A stretch of 64,000 bases of DNA from Paenibacillaceae bacterium (GCA_004134985.1 REGQ01000018.1:2423-66422); one strand, 5' to 3'. Counted from the first letter of the stretch, positions 49,472 through 58,984 are shown. Program-made: numbers and translations. The notes: generated from the sequence alone by a model not told the origin.

Positions 49472-50181
49472 GCGGCCAGCGAGATGTAACATTTGAGACC
49501 AAATGCTATGAGAAGGATTGGCGTATTCTGCTGCAAACTCCCCGACTTGAGCAGATGATCGATCATAACAACTACCCGTTTAAAGAAACGCGCCTGTATA
49601 TCAATAATGTGAATGATCCTGAAGAGGTTTCTTTTTATGCTGATCTATTGGTTCGCAGAGGCATATTGAGCTCGTATGAAGTGGTAGAGCGTCATGCCAA
49701 TGAAGCGCTGGATTTTTTTGGAATTGACAAAGAAAGCTTTAAAGGCGGCTACTATTATTCCATCGCCGAGTTAGTCAGCATTTATTTGAACCGTACACCG
49801 TATCTTCTCCATTACTCCGGCGACTCGATGCTTTCGGCACCTTGTGCATGGATTGAACCTGCTCTGAATGTTTTGGATAGCGATGCGAGCATTGTCACTG
49901 CAGGCTTGGTGTGGAACGGTCAATATCATGAGGCGCAAAGCGATGCTGTTGCCGAAAAGGCGGAGTTTTATCTGGACCATGGCTTCTCTGATCAATGCTA
50001 TTTGATCCGAACGAGCGACTTTCGGCGTCGTATTTACAATGAACAGCATGAGGCCAGCGCCAGGTATCCTGTGTATGGAGGAGAGTTGTTTGAGAAAAGG
50101 GTAGATGCCTGGATGCGCAATCATGGTTATTTGCGAGCCATTTATAAATATGGCAGTTATATTCACCGCAATTTAAGTTGA
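49468..50181 (+). CDS. Unknown protein of the glycosyltransferase run, 237 aa
   Basis: ATG at 49468 overlaps the upstream stop (ATGA), so the two are coupled. Segments such as FKETRLYINNVNDPEEVSFYADLLVRRG and PYLLHYSGDSMLSAPCAWIEPALNVLDSD look like a GT-A nucleotide-sugar fold, but no clear DxD is present apart from SGDS. It may act as a glycosyltransferase on the same acceptor, or as a partner of the preceding enzyme. Confidence 0.75.
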   Translation: MSGQRDVTFETKCYEKDWRILLQTPRLEQMIDHNNYPFKETRLYINNVNDPEEVSFYADLLVRRGILSSYEVVERHANEALDFFGIDKESFKGGYYYSIAELVSIYLNRTPYLLHYSGDSMLSAPCAWIEPALNVLDSDASIVTAGLVWNGQYHEAQSDAVAEKAEFYLDHGFSDQCYLIRTSDFRRRIYNEQHEASARYPVYGGELFEKRVDAWMRNHGYLRAIYKYGSYIHRNLS

Positions 50182-50245
50182 TGGAAAACAATTAATAATA
50201 ACCTTCTTCGAACACGGCTGAAGGGGCTATGGGGGATTAGGGTGC

Positions 50246-51361
50246 ATGATAACAATCAGTTTATGTATGATCGTGAAGAATGAAGAGAACAGTCTTGCCC
50301 GTTGTCTATCATCGGTGAAGAGCTTTGCAGACGAGATTAATATTGTTGATACAGGCTCCACGGATCGAACCAAGGAGATTGCACGCCAATTTACGAAGCG
50401 GATCTTTGATTTCACATGGGTGGATGATTTCGCAGCAGCCCGGAATTTTGCTTTTAAGCAAGCGACCAAAGAGTTTATTATGTGGCTTGATGCAGATGAT
50501 GTGATTGATGAAAAATCCCAAAAAATAATTAGGCGATTAAAAGCAACGATTCCCAGAGAAATCATGCGGGTCACCATGCCCTATAACCTGGGGATGGATC
50601 ATGACGGCAATGTCACGTCATCTTTGCGGCGCAATCGTCTCGTTCGCCGGAGTCAACCGTGGGAGTGGATTGGTAGGGTTCATGAGTATTTGGCTGTCGG
50701 GGGCGAGGCGCATCACAGCGAAGCGGCCGTTACGCATCAGAAGGACAAGGAATACACCGACCGCAACCTGAAAATTTATAAGGCCAAGCAGGCCAATAAT
50801 GAAGTTTTTTCGCCTCGTGATCTCTACTATTTTGCCAATGAGTTGAGGGATCATCAACTGAATGAAGAAGCTGTCGAGTACTATGAAAAGTTTCTGGATA
50901 CGGGTGAAGGCTGGATAGAGGATAATATTCAAGCGTGTATGAAAATGGCGGAATGCCACGGAAGATTGGAGAACACCCGACAGCAATTTGCCGCCTGGTG
51001 CCGATCACTTGAATATGATCAACCGCGTGCAGAGTTCAGCTGTGCGATGGGGGCGCATTTTTTAACCAACAATAATTATGAGGTCGCCATTTACTGGTAT
51101 ACAATGGCCGCTGACTACAAGGTGAATCAAGATTTCCTCTCCATGGTCAATCGGGCGCATTTCACCTGGCTGCCGCATCTTCAGCTTTGCCTGTGCTATG
51201 ATCGCTTGGGACAGCACGAGAAGGCGTATGAACACAACGAAATTGCGCTGCAGCATCATCCTTCCCATCCGAGCATGCTCTACAATAAAGAATATTTTTC
51301 CAAAACATATGGATTTGGTAAGACAACTGGCAGCCTTGCGGACGATGGGGGTGCAGGATGA
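50246..51361 (+). CDS. Family 2 glycosyltransferase with TPR repeats
   Basis: 371 residues. The GT-A domain has MITISLCMIVKNEENSLARCL, NIVDTGSTDRTKEIA and the intact WLDADDV metal motif. TPR-like helices follow (NEEAVEYYEKFLDTG, LQLCLCYDRLGQHEKAYEHNEIAL). It is close to the 37950 protein. GGGGGATTAGGGTGC is upstream; the stop overlaps the next gene (ATGA). Confidence 0.92.
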   Translation: MITISLCMIVKNEENSLARCLSSVKSFADEINIVDTGSTDRTKEIARQFTKRIFDFTWVDDFAAARNFAFKQATKEFIMWLDADDVIDEKSQKIIRRLKATIPREIMRVTMPYNLGMDHDGNVTSSLRRNRLVRRSQPWEWIGRVHEYLAVGGEAHHSEAAVTHQKDKEYTDRNLKIYKAKQANNEVFSPRDLYYFANELRDHQLNEEAVEYYEKFLDTGEGWIEDNIQACMKMAECHGRLENTRQQFAAWCRSLEYDQPRAEFSCAMGAHFLTNNNYEVAIYWYTMAADYKVNQDFLSMVNRAHFTWLPHLQLCLCYDRLGQHEKAYEHNEIALQHHPSHPSMLYNKEYFSKTYGFGKTTGSLADDGGAG

Positions 51362-52569
51362 AGACAAGTATTGTCATTCTGACGCACAATCAACTGGCCA
51401 TAACACAGCTCTGTATTGAAAGTATTCGAAAGTATACTTCGCTGCCTTATGAGATTATTGTAACAGACAACGGTTCAACGGACGAAACCGTAGGGTGGCT
51501 GCAGGAGCAGGATGACATCCGAACGCTGTTCAATCAGGAAAATTTGGGGTTTGCCAAAGGGTGCAATCAAGGGCTGAAAATCGCAGATGGCGATTATATT
51601 TTGTTTTTGAACAATGATACCATTGTTACAACCGGCTGGTTGGAAGCTATGCTGCGCACACTGGAGAGCGATCCAAAAATCGGGATGGTCGGACCAGTTA
51701 CCAACTATGTGAGCGGACGGCAGCTCATTCAGGTCAACTATACAGAAATTGACCAGCTGGAGCAATTTGCAGCGCAACATGCGGCAGCCTACCGCGGGAT
51801 GTCATACGAAAGTGAGCGCCTCGTCGGGTTTTGTTTATGTGTCAAACGCAGCGTCATTGAAGAAGTAAACGGATTTGACGAACGATTTGGACTCGGCAAC
51901 TATGAGGATGACGACCTCTGTCTTCGTATTCGCAGGAGAGGATACACCCTTCATATTGTGCAGGACAGCTTTATTCATCATTTTGGCCATATGACGATGA
52001 AAATATTACAAGATTCCAATCTGACCGAACTGCTTGCTGTCAACCGGGTCAAGGCAGCGGAAAAATGGGGCGACGATATTTTCAATCTGATTTACCGGCA
52101 GCCTGCTCCCGTTACGTTGATTATGATTTTAGAGCATAACAGCACCCCTGAGGATCTGGCAGCAATTGAAGGGCTGCGCGCGGTAGCGGATGAAATTATT
52201 ATTTGGAATAAAAGCACAAATGTCGAACATCTGGTGGAAGCCAAGCGGATTGCTGATCGGGTTGTGCAATCATTTGAGGAAACACGTATCTATTCATCTA
52301 AAGAGTTTTTGTTGCTGTTGTCATCCAGTGAGCATATTAATGATGATGGTCTGCGACTGCTGGACGGGTTAAAGCGAACGATCGGCAATCATATTGAAGG
52401 CGTTAGAATGACCATCGTTTCAAATGAAGCAGGAGCGGAAGCTGCAACGGACCGTTTCAGAATGGTGAGAAGAGAGCGGCTGCTCGGCTGGGACCCTGCA
52501 AGCAAACAACTTATTCCGTTCAATGCCGGGGCGGCTCTCCATAGCGGAATCGTTGTTCACGTTAATTGA
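51358..52569 (+). CDS. Family 2 glycosyltransferase, rhamnosyltransferase-like
   Basis: 403 residues. The GT2 domain has TSIVILTHNQLAITQLCIESI, TDNGSTDETVGWL, the DxD-type FLNNDT, and the acceptor-site GNYEDDDLCLRIRRRG. This fits the rhamnosyl/GlcNAc-transferase branch. An extra C-terminal domain of about 160 residues begins near APVTLIMILEHNSTPEDL and resembles a second, motif-poor GT-A fold. Rhamnose is a common first sugar on BclA, which would fit, but the donor cannot be proved. Confidence 0.92.
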   Translation: MKTSIVILTHNQLAITQLCIESIRKYTSLPYEIIVTDNGSTDETVGWLQEQDDIRTLFNQENLGFAKGCNQGLKIADGDYILFLNNDTIVTTGWLEAMLRTLESDPKIGMVGPVTNYVSGRQLIQVNYTEIDQLEQFAAQHAAAYRGMSYESERLVGFCLCVKRSVIEEVNGFDERFGLGNYEDDDLCLRIRRRGYTLHIVQDSFIHHFGHMTMKILQDSNLTELLAVNRVKAAEKWGDDIFNLIYRQPAPVTLIMILEHNSTPEDLAAIEGLRAVADEIIIWNKSTNVEHLVEAKRIADRVVQSFEETRIYSSKEFLLLLSSSEHINDDGLRLLDGLKRTIGNHIEGVRMTIVSNEAGAEAATDRFRMVRRERLLGWDPASKQLIPFNAGAALHSGIVVHVN

Positions 52570-52670
52570 TTTAGCAGGATATACGCAGAGGGCCGTTTCT
52601 TCCACCGCGCCAGTTCCCGACGCCATGGGTCAAAACATGCGTCACAGACACTGGAATAAGAAGCGGCGAA

Positions 52671-52719
52671 AGGGCTATTCCAACCGTCATCCCTGATGAC
52701 AGCGGAATAGCTCTCTTTT
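52671..52719 (+). terminator. Terminator after the glycosyltransferase run
   Basis: AGGGCTATTCC (52671-52681) pairs with GGAATAGCTCT (52704-52714), followed by CTTTTG. A small inner stem (GTCATCCCTGATGAC) lies in the loop. It separates the spore-surface island from the zinc genes. Confidence 0.78.
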
Positions 52720-52757
52720 GTATTGCTAGTGTTCTATATGTTGCTCTATCGCTGTTG

Positions 52758-52812
52758 TTGACGCCCAGCAGCAAATCTGGTACACTTCTTATTGCGTAAT
52801 AATTACACTTTT
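52758..52812 (+). promoter_or_regulatory. Promoter and Zur box of the zinc importer genes
   Basis: TTGACG (52758-52763) and TACACT (52781-52786) are 17 nt apart. Directly downstream, TTATTGCGTAATAATTACAC contains the perfect palindrome GTAATAATTAC (52796-52806) and matches the centre of the Bacillus Zur box. The operator would cover the transcription start, as expected for zinc repression. Confidence 0.75.
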
Positions 52813-52908
52813 CATTCGGAGCTGCCCTGGTAAGAAATGCAGGCAGCCATTCTTTTTGTGATGATCAATTTGAAAAAAAATTAACTACTGGAAATAGGGG
52901 AATGTACA

Positions 52909-53610
52909 ATGACACTGTTATCGATGCAGGAGGTTACTTTCGGCTATTCGGATACCCCTTGTCTGGAAGATGTCAATCTTACAATACATGCAGGCGAATT
53001 TGTGGCTGTTACCGGACCAAATGGCGCGTCGAAGACAACGCTGTTGAAACTTGCACTCGGCTTATTGCAGCCGTGGAAAGGGAAAGTTCAGCAACACAAA
53101 GCAAATAAGCAGAAACTTAGAATCGGTTATGTGCCGCAGCAAATCGCAGCATTCAACAGTGGTTTCCCAAGCACTGTGCTTGAGTTTGTCCGTTCAGGCC
53201 GCTTCGCAACGGGCTCGTGGCTGAGACGGCTTAGCAAAGAAGACCAGGTTAAAACCGAGGAAGCGTTGAAGCAGGTTGGAATGTGGGAGCTGCGCAATCG
53301 CAAGATAGGCGATCTCTCCGGCGGGCAGAAGCAGCGGATTTGCGTGGCGCGGGCGCTTGTGCAGGAAGCGGAATTGCTCGTGCTCGATGAGCCGACAACC
53401 GGTATGGACCAAGACAGCCGCATGGCTTTCTACGATTTGATGAATGAACAGGTGAAGAAACATAACCGAACTGTGGTAATGGTCACCCACAATCTTGCCG
53501 AAATGAGCGGTTATGTAGAGCGGGTAATTGAGCTGGTACGGAAGGAGGACGGAGGATGGAAATGCTGCACTACGACTTCATGCAGCGGGCATTTTGGGCT
53601 GGTGGAATAA
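52909..53610 (+). CDS. znuC: Zinc ABC importer ATPase
   Basis: 233 residues: Walker A GPNGASKTT (Ala-Ser in place of the usual Gly-Xaa before Lys), Q-loop GYVPQQIAAF, signature LSGGQKQRICVARAL, Walker B LLVLDEPTTGMD and switch His in VTHN. VLEFVRSGRF is typical of ZnuC/AdcC. Its 3' end overlaps the permease gene by 55 nt, giving an unusual Cys-rich tail (WKCCTTTSCSGHFG). The Zur box upstream supports zinc. No binding protein is in this operon. Confidence 0.93.
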   Translation: MTLLSMQEVTFGYSDTPCLEDVNLTIHAGEFVAVTGPNGASKTTLLKLALGLLQPWKGKVQQHKANKQKLRIGYVPQQIAAFNSGFPSTVLEFVRSGRFATGSWLRRLSKEDQVKTEEALKQVGMWELRNRKIGDLSGGQKQRICVARALVQEAELLVLDEPTTGMDQDSRMAFYDLMNEQVKKHNRTVVMVTHNLAEMSGYVERVIELVRKEDGGWKCCTTTSCSGHFGLVE

Positions 53611-54437
53611 TTGCCTTGCTTGCATCGGTGCTAGGTGTCTACCTGATGCTTCGGCGTCAGGCACTGATGGCTGACATGTTGTCACACGTCTCTCTGGCTG
53701 GGGTGGCGGGCGGCGCCTATCTGAAGATCAATCCAACATGGACAGGGTTTGTCGTTGCTGTTCTCGGATCGATTGCGGTGGAGTATGTTCGCAGATCCTA
53801 TAAAACCTACAGCGAGGTTTCTATTGCAATTATTATGGTTGGGGGCTTGTCCAGTGCAGTTGTACTTATGAGCTTGAATCCCAGCGTTAATAAAAGCTTC
53901 TCCTCTTACTTATTCGGTTCAATTGTAGCTGTCAATGCAAATGAACTTGCACTTATTGTATTCGTTGCGCTTGCTGGAGGCTTGTTCTTTATCTTATTCA
54001 GACGGCCGCTCTACCAGATCACCTTCGATGAGGAAACGGCCAAAACGAACGGATTGCCCGTCAAGTGGATTTCGCTGCTGTTCAGTATTGTGACAGGCAT
54101 GATTGTCGCTGCGGCGATGCCAATCGTTGGGGTGCTGCTCGTCTCATCGCTGATCATTCTTCCAGCGGCGCTAGCCATACGGATTGCGAAACATTTCAGA
54201 ACGGCGCTGCTATTGGCAATGCTCATTGGCGTGGTTGGGGTCTTCGCTGGTTTGACCGCTTCCTACGAGATCAGTACGCCGCCAGGCGGGACCATAGCGC
54301 TCGTGCTGCTCCTTTTGCTGCTGCTTGGCATCGGGCTGCAAAAGTTGTATCGGCGGCTTATCAAGAAATCGAAGCCCAGTAATCAGAACCAGGAACTGCT
54401 TGAAGGTGTGCAGCCAGATCCAACCTGGAAATCATAG
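53556..54437 (+). CDS. znuB: Zinc ABC importer permease
   Basis: 293 residues, eight or nine helices of the ZnuB/MntB family. Marks: QRAFWAGGIIALLASVLGVYLMLRRQALMADMLSHVSLAGVAGG and PIVGVLLVSSLIILPAALAIRIAKHF. It ends in a polar tail. The ATG lies deep within znuC with GGACGGAGG upstream; ATG 53562 is an alternative start. Confidence 0.94.
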   Translation: MEMLHYDFMQRAFWAGGIIALLASVLGVYLMLRRQALMADMLSHVSLAGVAGGAYLKINPTWTGFVVAVLGSIAVEYVRRSYKTYSEVSIAIIMVGGLSSAVVLMSLNPSVNKSFSSYLFGSIVAVNANELALIVFVALAGGLFFILFRRPLYQITFDEETAKTNGLPVKWISLLFSIVTGMIVAAAMPIVGVLLVSSLIILPAALAIRIAKHFRTALLLAMLIGVVGVFAGLTASYEISTPPGGTIALVLLLLLLLGIGLQKLYRRLIKKSKPSNQNQELLEGVQPDPTWKS

Positions 54438-54487
54438 AGGGTAAGAACGGTATGTGGATGAATGAAGCAGCCGTTTTTTCATCAATA

Positions 54488-54508
54488 TAAATCGTAATTA
54501 TTACATCT
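54488..54508 (+). promoter_or_regulatory. Zur box before the COG0523 GTPase gene
   Basis: TAAATCGTAATTATTACATCT contains the palindrome GTAATTATTAC (54494-54504) and the left half AAATCGTAAT of the Bacillus Zur box exactly. It lies 16 nt before the start. Confidence 0.8.
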
Positions 54509-54523
54509 AAGGACGTGAGAAAA

Positions 54524-55723
54524 TTGCAAACAAAGAAAATTCCGGTTACTGTACTTTGCGGCTATTTGGGGGCAGGCAAAACGACGATTCTCAATCATGT
54601 GCTGAATAATCGGGAGGGGCTAAGAGTTGCGGTCATCGTGAACGATTTGAGTGAAGTTAATATTGATGCGGCGTTGGTGCGGGATGGCGGCGGCTTATCG
54701 CGAACGGATGAAAAGCTGGTGGAAATCTCGAACGGCTGTATCTGCTGCACACTGCGCGAGGATTTGTTGAGAGAAGTCGAGAAGCTGGCTGGAGAAGGAC
54801 GGTTCGACTACATTTTAATTGAATCGACGGGGGTAGGAGAGCCGATTCCGGTAGCCCAGACGTTCACGTATGTAGATGAAGAACTTGGCATTGACCTTTC
54901 GCGGTTTTGCCGGCTCGATACGATGGTTACGGTAGTGGATGCGAATCGTTTCTGGCATGATTACGCCTCGGGTGAGACGCTGCTTGATCGGGGAGAGGCG
55001 GTTGGCGAAGACGATACGCGTGATGTAGTTGATTTGCTGATTGATCAAATTGAGTTTTGTGATGTGCTGGTTTTGAACAAATGCGATATGGTCAGCTCCG
55101 CCGACTTGAATGATCTGGAGGGGGTGCTTCGCAAACTGCAGCCCCGTGCCAAGCTCATTCGTGCTGAGCGAGGCAAGGTTGCTCCTCAGGACATTTTGAA
55201 TACAGGATTATTTGATTTTGAGGAAGCAAGCACAGCGGCAGGCTGGATTCAGGAAATGAATAGGGCGACACATACGCCAGAAACTGATGAATACGGCATC
55301 GGTTCGTTTGTCTATGACAAAGTGCGCCCGTTCCACCCTGCGCGGTTAATGGACTGGATGGCAGAGTGGCCCGCTGAAATAGTACGTGCGAAGGGAATGT
55401 TGTGGCTTGCGACACGCAATGATATGGCTCAAAGCTTGAGTCAAGCCGGACCTTCTATTCAGGTGGGGCCAGCTGGTTATTGGACGGCCGCGCTGTCAGA
55501 GCATGAGCGTGAAGCGATCCTGGAAGAGAATGAAGAACAGGTTGAGGAGTGGCACCCGGAATTTGGCGACCGTACGAACAAAATTGTATTTATAGGGATT
55601 AGCCTAGACCGGAATCAAATTGTTTCGGAGCTTGACAACTGTCTGTTGACAGAGGAGGAGATGGGCCGCGATTGGGCAGCCTTTCCTGATCCGTTTCCGC
55701 AGTTGGCTGCAGAGCTGGCATAA
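54524..55723 (+). CDS. COG0523/CobW-type GTPase, zinc metallochaperone (ZagA-like)
   Basis: 399 residues. P-loop GYLGAGKTT, the COG0523 metal motif CICC (GCICCTLREDLL), ESTGVGEP and NKCD for guanine. The C-terminal CobW_C domain contains RPFHPARLMDWM. Family members deliver zinc to client proteins under limitation. The Zur box supports that over cobalamin synthesis. The start TTG at 54524 has AAGGAC 9 nt upstream; GTG at 54515 would leave no ribosome-binding site. Confidence 0.92.
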   Translation: MQTKKIPVTVLCGYLGAGKTTILNHVLNNREGLRVAVIVNDLSEVNIDAALVRDGGGLSRTDEKLVEISNGCICCTLREDLLREVEKLAGEGRFDYILIESTGVGEPIPVAQTFTYVDEELGIDLSRFCRLDTMVTVVDANRFWHDYASGETLLDRGEAVGEDDTRDVVDLLIDQIEFCDVLVLNKCDMVSSADLNDLEGVLRKLQPRAKLIRAERGKVAPQDILNTGLFDFEEASTAAGWIQEMNRATHTPETDEYGIGSFVYDKVRPFHPARLMDWMAEWPAEIVRAKGMLWLATRNDMAQSLSQAGPSIQVGPAGYWTAALSEHEREAILEENEEQVEEWHPEFGDRTNKIVFIGISLDRNQIVSELDNCLLTEEEMGRDWAAFPDPFPQLAAELA

Positions 55724-55867
55724 TCATTTACCGGACGATGCGGAAATATAGCCCGCGATTGAAACGCCACACCTTGCATCGGGAAACAAGATATTAATAG
55801 AAGCGGGAATGGCAGACGAAGCCTCAATATCACGTGATTGACGTGATTTGAAACCGTAGTTCATCGT

Positions 55868-55907
55868 GAGCCTGTATACTGCCAAGAGGCAATGTACAGG
55901 CTCTTTT
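55868..55907. terminator. Terminator between convergent genes
   Basis: GAGCCTGTATACTGCC (55868-55883) pairs with GGCAATGTACAGGCTC (55888-55903) with one mismatch region and is followed by TTTTCC. Confidence 0.88.
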
Positions 55908-55954
55908 CCTTAACTTATCCCTTATTCATAAAATGCTGCGACTGTGGCGTATGC

Positions 55955-56437
55955 TTAATCTTCTTCCGTATTTAAATGTGCATTGTCCTCTTCGTTGTCC
56001 CGGATTGTCTTTTGCAGAACGAGGCAGGATACGATCAGGAACGCCGCGGCAATCGCGTAATACCCTTTGACATAGAACGGTTCTTCAAGTGTTGCAATTC
56101 CGATAAACTGCGCTGCTACAGCGATCACGAACCCTGCCCAGGCAAGGAATGAAAAGGCGGAAGTATTGCGGTTGCGATGGCCTGGATTGCTTTCTTTCAA
56201 AAACTTGTCTTCATCATTATCTCTGGCAATCTTCTGCAGCAAGAAGGAAGTAATGATCAGCAGAACGCCGGTAACTGCATAATAGCCTTGCACGGACAAT
56301 GGTTGTTTCAATGTGTACACTCCGAAAAATTCAAAGCCGCATGCCATGGCAAATGCTGCCCAGGCCATAAAAGTATAGGTTGGGGTGTTGCGGCGGCGAT
56401 AAACATTCAATGTTCTTCTCACTTGATTGGTTTCCAT
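55955..56437 (-). CDS. YiaA/YiaB-family membrane protein, duplicated domain
   Basis: 160 residues made of two similar halves. Each has a pair of helices: TFMAWAAFAMACGFEFFGVYTL with YYAVTGVLLIITSFLLQK, then SFLAWAGFVIAVAAQFIGIATL with YYAIAAAFLIVSCLVLQK. Each half ends in IARDNDED or TIRDNEED. This is the YiaA/B two-helix domain in tandem. Function is unknown. Confidence 0.88.
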   Translation of the reverse strand: METNQVRRTLNVYRRRNTPTYTFMAWAAFAMACGFEFFGVYTLKQPLSVQGYYAVTGVLLIITSFLLQKIARDNDEDKFLKESNPGHRNRNTSAFSFLAWAGFVIAVAAQFIGIATLEEPFYVKGYYAIAAAFLIVSCLVLQKTIRDNEEDNAHLNTEED

Positions 56438-56661
56438 AATAATATTGCCTCCTCGGTTGAGATCAATTTGTTTGAAGTTGATAAGGTAATTTTACAACTT
56501 TATCCTGAAATGCATAGTACCATCTTATACTAGTACCTGGTCATAATCCTATGTCAAACCTCTGCCTCCTAACTGGATGGTTGCAATTATTCCTATTTGG
56601 ATGGTCAGTTTTATAAATGACTCTTTTACAATGGAACCAACAATATGTAGGAGGATATAAA

Positions 56662-57618
56662 ATGGCGACTAAGGAATCAACAGTTAGGATTTCCGTTATC
56701 CAAGCCGCACCGATTCTTATGAATAAACAATCTGCTTTGCAGAAGGTGGCTGAATGGACCGCTAAGGCTGCGTCTGAAGGGGCAAAGGTTGTCGTATTTC
56801 CGGAGGTGTTCATCTCCGGCTACCCGAGGGGGATGCTGTTTGGCGCACGGGTAGGCAGCCGCAATGCTGCGGGCAGGGTGGACTACGCGAGGTATTGGGA
56901 AAGCGCGATTGATATTCCGGGGGAGGATGCGGTTGTGCTCGGGGAGATTGCGCGGGAAGCAGGCGTATACTTGATCATTGGGGTTGTGGAGCGTGACCAG
57001 GAATTTAGCAAAGGCACGCTGTACAATTCCATCTTGTATATCGGCCCTGACGGCACTGTGCTTGGCAAACACCGCAAGCTTGTCCCCACCGGTTCCGAAC
57101 GGCTGCTATGGGGACAAGGGGATGGGAGCACACTGACCGTTATTGATACCCCATATGGGAGAATTGGCGGGCTGATATGCTGGGAAAACTACATGCCGCT
57201 GGCAAGGATGGCGATGTATGCGCAGGGGATCGATATTTTGGTAACTCCGACTGCGGATGCCCGCGACTCCTGGCAAGCGACATTGCAGCATATCGCTTGC
57301 GAGGGCCGCTGCTTTGTCGTCTCCAGCAACCAGTTCGCGACGAAAGACACGTATCCCGCCGATCTTGCTTGTTATGATGAACTCAGCGGGCAACCGAATT
57401 TACTAAGCCGCGGCGGCAGTGCGATTGTTGGCCCGCTTGGCGACTATGTGGCTAGTCCGCTGTATGGCGAGGAGGGCATACTAACGGTTGAGCTGGATCT
57501 GGCACAAATTGCGCAGAGCAGGTATGACTTCGATGTCGCCGGACATTACAGCAGGCCGGATATCTTTCAATTGACAGTCAATCGGCAGAAACAGGACATT
57601 GTGCGCATGGACAGGTAG
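56662..57618 (+). CDS. Nitrilase (carbon-nitrogen hydrolase family)
   Basis: 318 residues. The Glu-Lys-Cys triad is visible in VVFPEVFISGYP, GKHRKLVPTGSERL and GGLICWENYMP. PRGMLFGARVG and ERLLWGQGDGS are typical of true nitrilases that turn nitriles into acids and ammonia, rather than of amidases. The start at 56662 follows GTAGGAGG; the frame opens earlier at 56617. Monocistronic. Confidence 0.93.
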   Translation: MATKESTVRISVIQAAPILMNKQSALQKVAEWTAKAASEGAKVVVFPEVFISGYPRGMLFGARVGSRNAAGRVDYARYWESAIDIPGEDAVVLGEIAREAGVYLIIGVVERDQEFSKGTLYNSILYIGPDGTVLGKHRKLVPTGSERLLWGQGDGSTLTVIDTPYGRIGGLICWENYMPLARMAMYAQGIDILVTPTADARDSWQATLQHIACEGRCFVVSSNQFATKDTYPADLACYDELSGQPNLLSRGGSAIVGPLGDYVASPLYGEEGILTVELDLAQIAQSRYDFDVAGHYSRPDIFQLTVNRQKQDIVRMDR

Positions 57619-57670
57619 AAGTAAGAAGTAGCGGCCGGCATCATACAATGCTCCTTGCGCTGCTGCTGCT

Positions 57671-58984
57671 TTACTTCGTGCATGAACATTTTCGCCGCTT
57701 GGCAAAAAATCTTACATTCAGTTCCCCGCGGCCTTGCGCATTTGGTTTGGCTTTAAGGCGGAATGTATGCCGCTTCAGCAATCGCTTGATTTGACAAGGC
57801 GTTAACCGGGGAGAACGCTGAAGCAACTGCGCAGCCGCACCGCTGACGATCGGGGTTGCCATACTGGTCCCGGACATTTTGAAATAGCTTTTGCCGACCC
57901 GGTTGCCGGGATCAAAGATATCCACAAGCGAGCCTGGTGCGCGCAACGATATGATGTTGGTGCCCGGGGCTACCAGGTCCGGTTTTTTGCGCTTGCATCG
58001 CAGTGAGCCGCGCGAAGAAAATCCGGCGACAACGTCATCGGATTGCCGAATCGTGCGCCTGTCATTCACTGCTCCAACTGTCAGCAGCAGCGGACTGATG
58101 CCTGGTGATTCGATCGTTTTCGGTGCTGGACCGGCATTGCCGGCAGAGGTGACGACGAGCAAGCCGTCTTTCCAGGCGTGTTCGGCGGCTGTACAGATGG
58201 GATCATCGGCACATCGGGTAATTCCGCCGCCGCCAAAGGACATATTTACAATCCGGATGCCGTATTTTTGGCGTTTGCGTATGACCCAGTCAATTGCAGC
58301 GATGATATCCGATGTGCTGCCAAATCCCAGTTCATCGAACGCCTTGGCAATAACCAGCTTGGCTTTGGGAGCCGGTCCGCGATATTTCCCGTGCGAACTT
58401 AAGCCATTGCCTGCTGCATCCCCGGCAACATGGGTGCCATGGCCGTTGTCATCGTATGGCTTTTTTTTACCATTCACAAAATCTTTGAACGCAATGATGC
58501 GGTTAACAGGCTTGGTCAGGTCGGGATGAGGATAGGCACCGGTGTCAATGATGGCAATCGTGATTCCTTTGCCTGTTTCCCCCTGTTTTTGCAGCTTGGC
58601 GGAGCCAACAGCAGGCGTTGCTACGTTTAAGCTTACTTGCACTTTACGGTCCAGATGGGCGCGCCTGATATGCCGGTGTCCACATAATCGCCGCAGACAA
58701 TCTGCTGAGATTCGCGCCGACATCACACTCAGCCGCGGCATGCGTTTGAGCACATTAAATCGGGAACTCGAGTCCCCTGAATGAGCACATCGCTTTAATG
58801 ATCGGATTAATTTGCGGGATGGGCGATGCTTCAGCTCCAAAATGATGCGCAGCGACTTTTGACGAGTCCTGCCCTTTTTGCGTTTACAGGCTGATCTGAC
58901 AGCTTTGCGCAATGTGGGACTCATTTTGGGATGGGTGACTGCGCGGTTTGTGTTCGGCTTACTTGGTCTTGCCATTGCTACCAT
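57671..58984 (-). CDS. Subtilisin-like serine protease (S8 family)
   Basis: About 437 residues. A basic N-terminal propeptide-like segment of about 130 residues has no clear signal peptide. The catalytic domain follows with Asp in IAIIDTGAYPHPD, His in DNGHGTHVAG and Ser in MSGTSMATPIVSG. The C-terminus is rich in Lys, Arg and Cys. Lack of a secretion signal and the basic leader suggest an intracellular or spore-associated enzyme, perhaps AprX-like. The start is uncertain among GTG 58990, ATG 58984 and ATG 58975. Confidence 0.9.
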   Translation of the reverse strand: MVAMARPSKPNTNRAVTHPKMSPTLRKAVRSACKRKKGRTRQKSLRIILELKHRPSRKLIRSLKRCAHSGDSSSRFNVLKRMPRLSVMSARISADCLRRLCGHRHIRRAHLDRKVQVSLNVATPAVGSAKLQKQGETGKGITIAIIDTGAYPHPDLTKPVNRIIAFKDFVNGKKKPYDDNGHGTHVAGDAAGNGLSSHGKYRGPAPKAKLVIAKAFDELGFGSTSDIIAAIDWVIRKRQKYGIRIVNMSFGGGGITRCADDPICTAAEHAWKDGLLVVTSAGNAGPAPKTIESPGISPLLLTVGAVNDRRTIRQSDDVVAGFSSRGSLRCKRKKPDLVAPGTNIISLRAPGSLVDIFDPGNRVGKSYFKMSGTSMATPIVSGAAAQLLQRSPRLTPCQIKRLLKRHTFRLKAKPNAQGRGELNVRFFAKRRKCSCTK

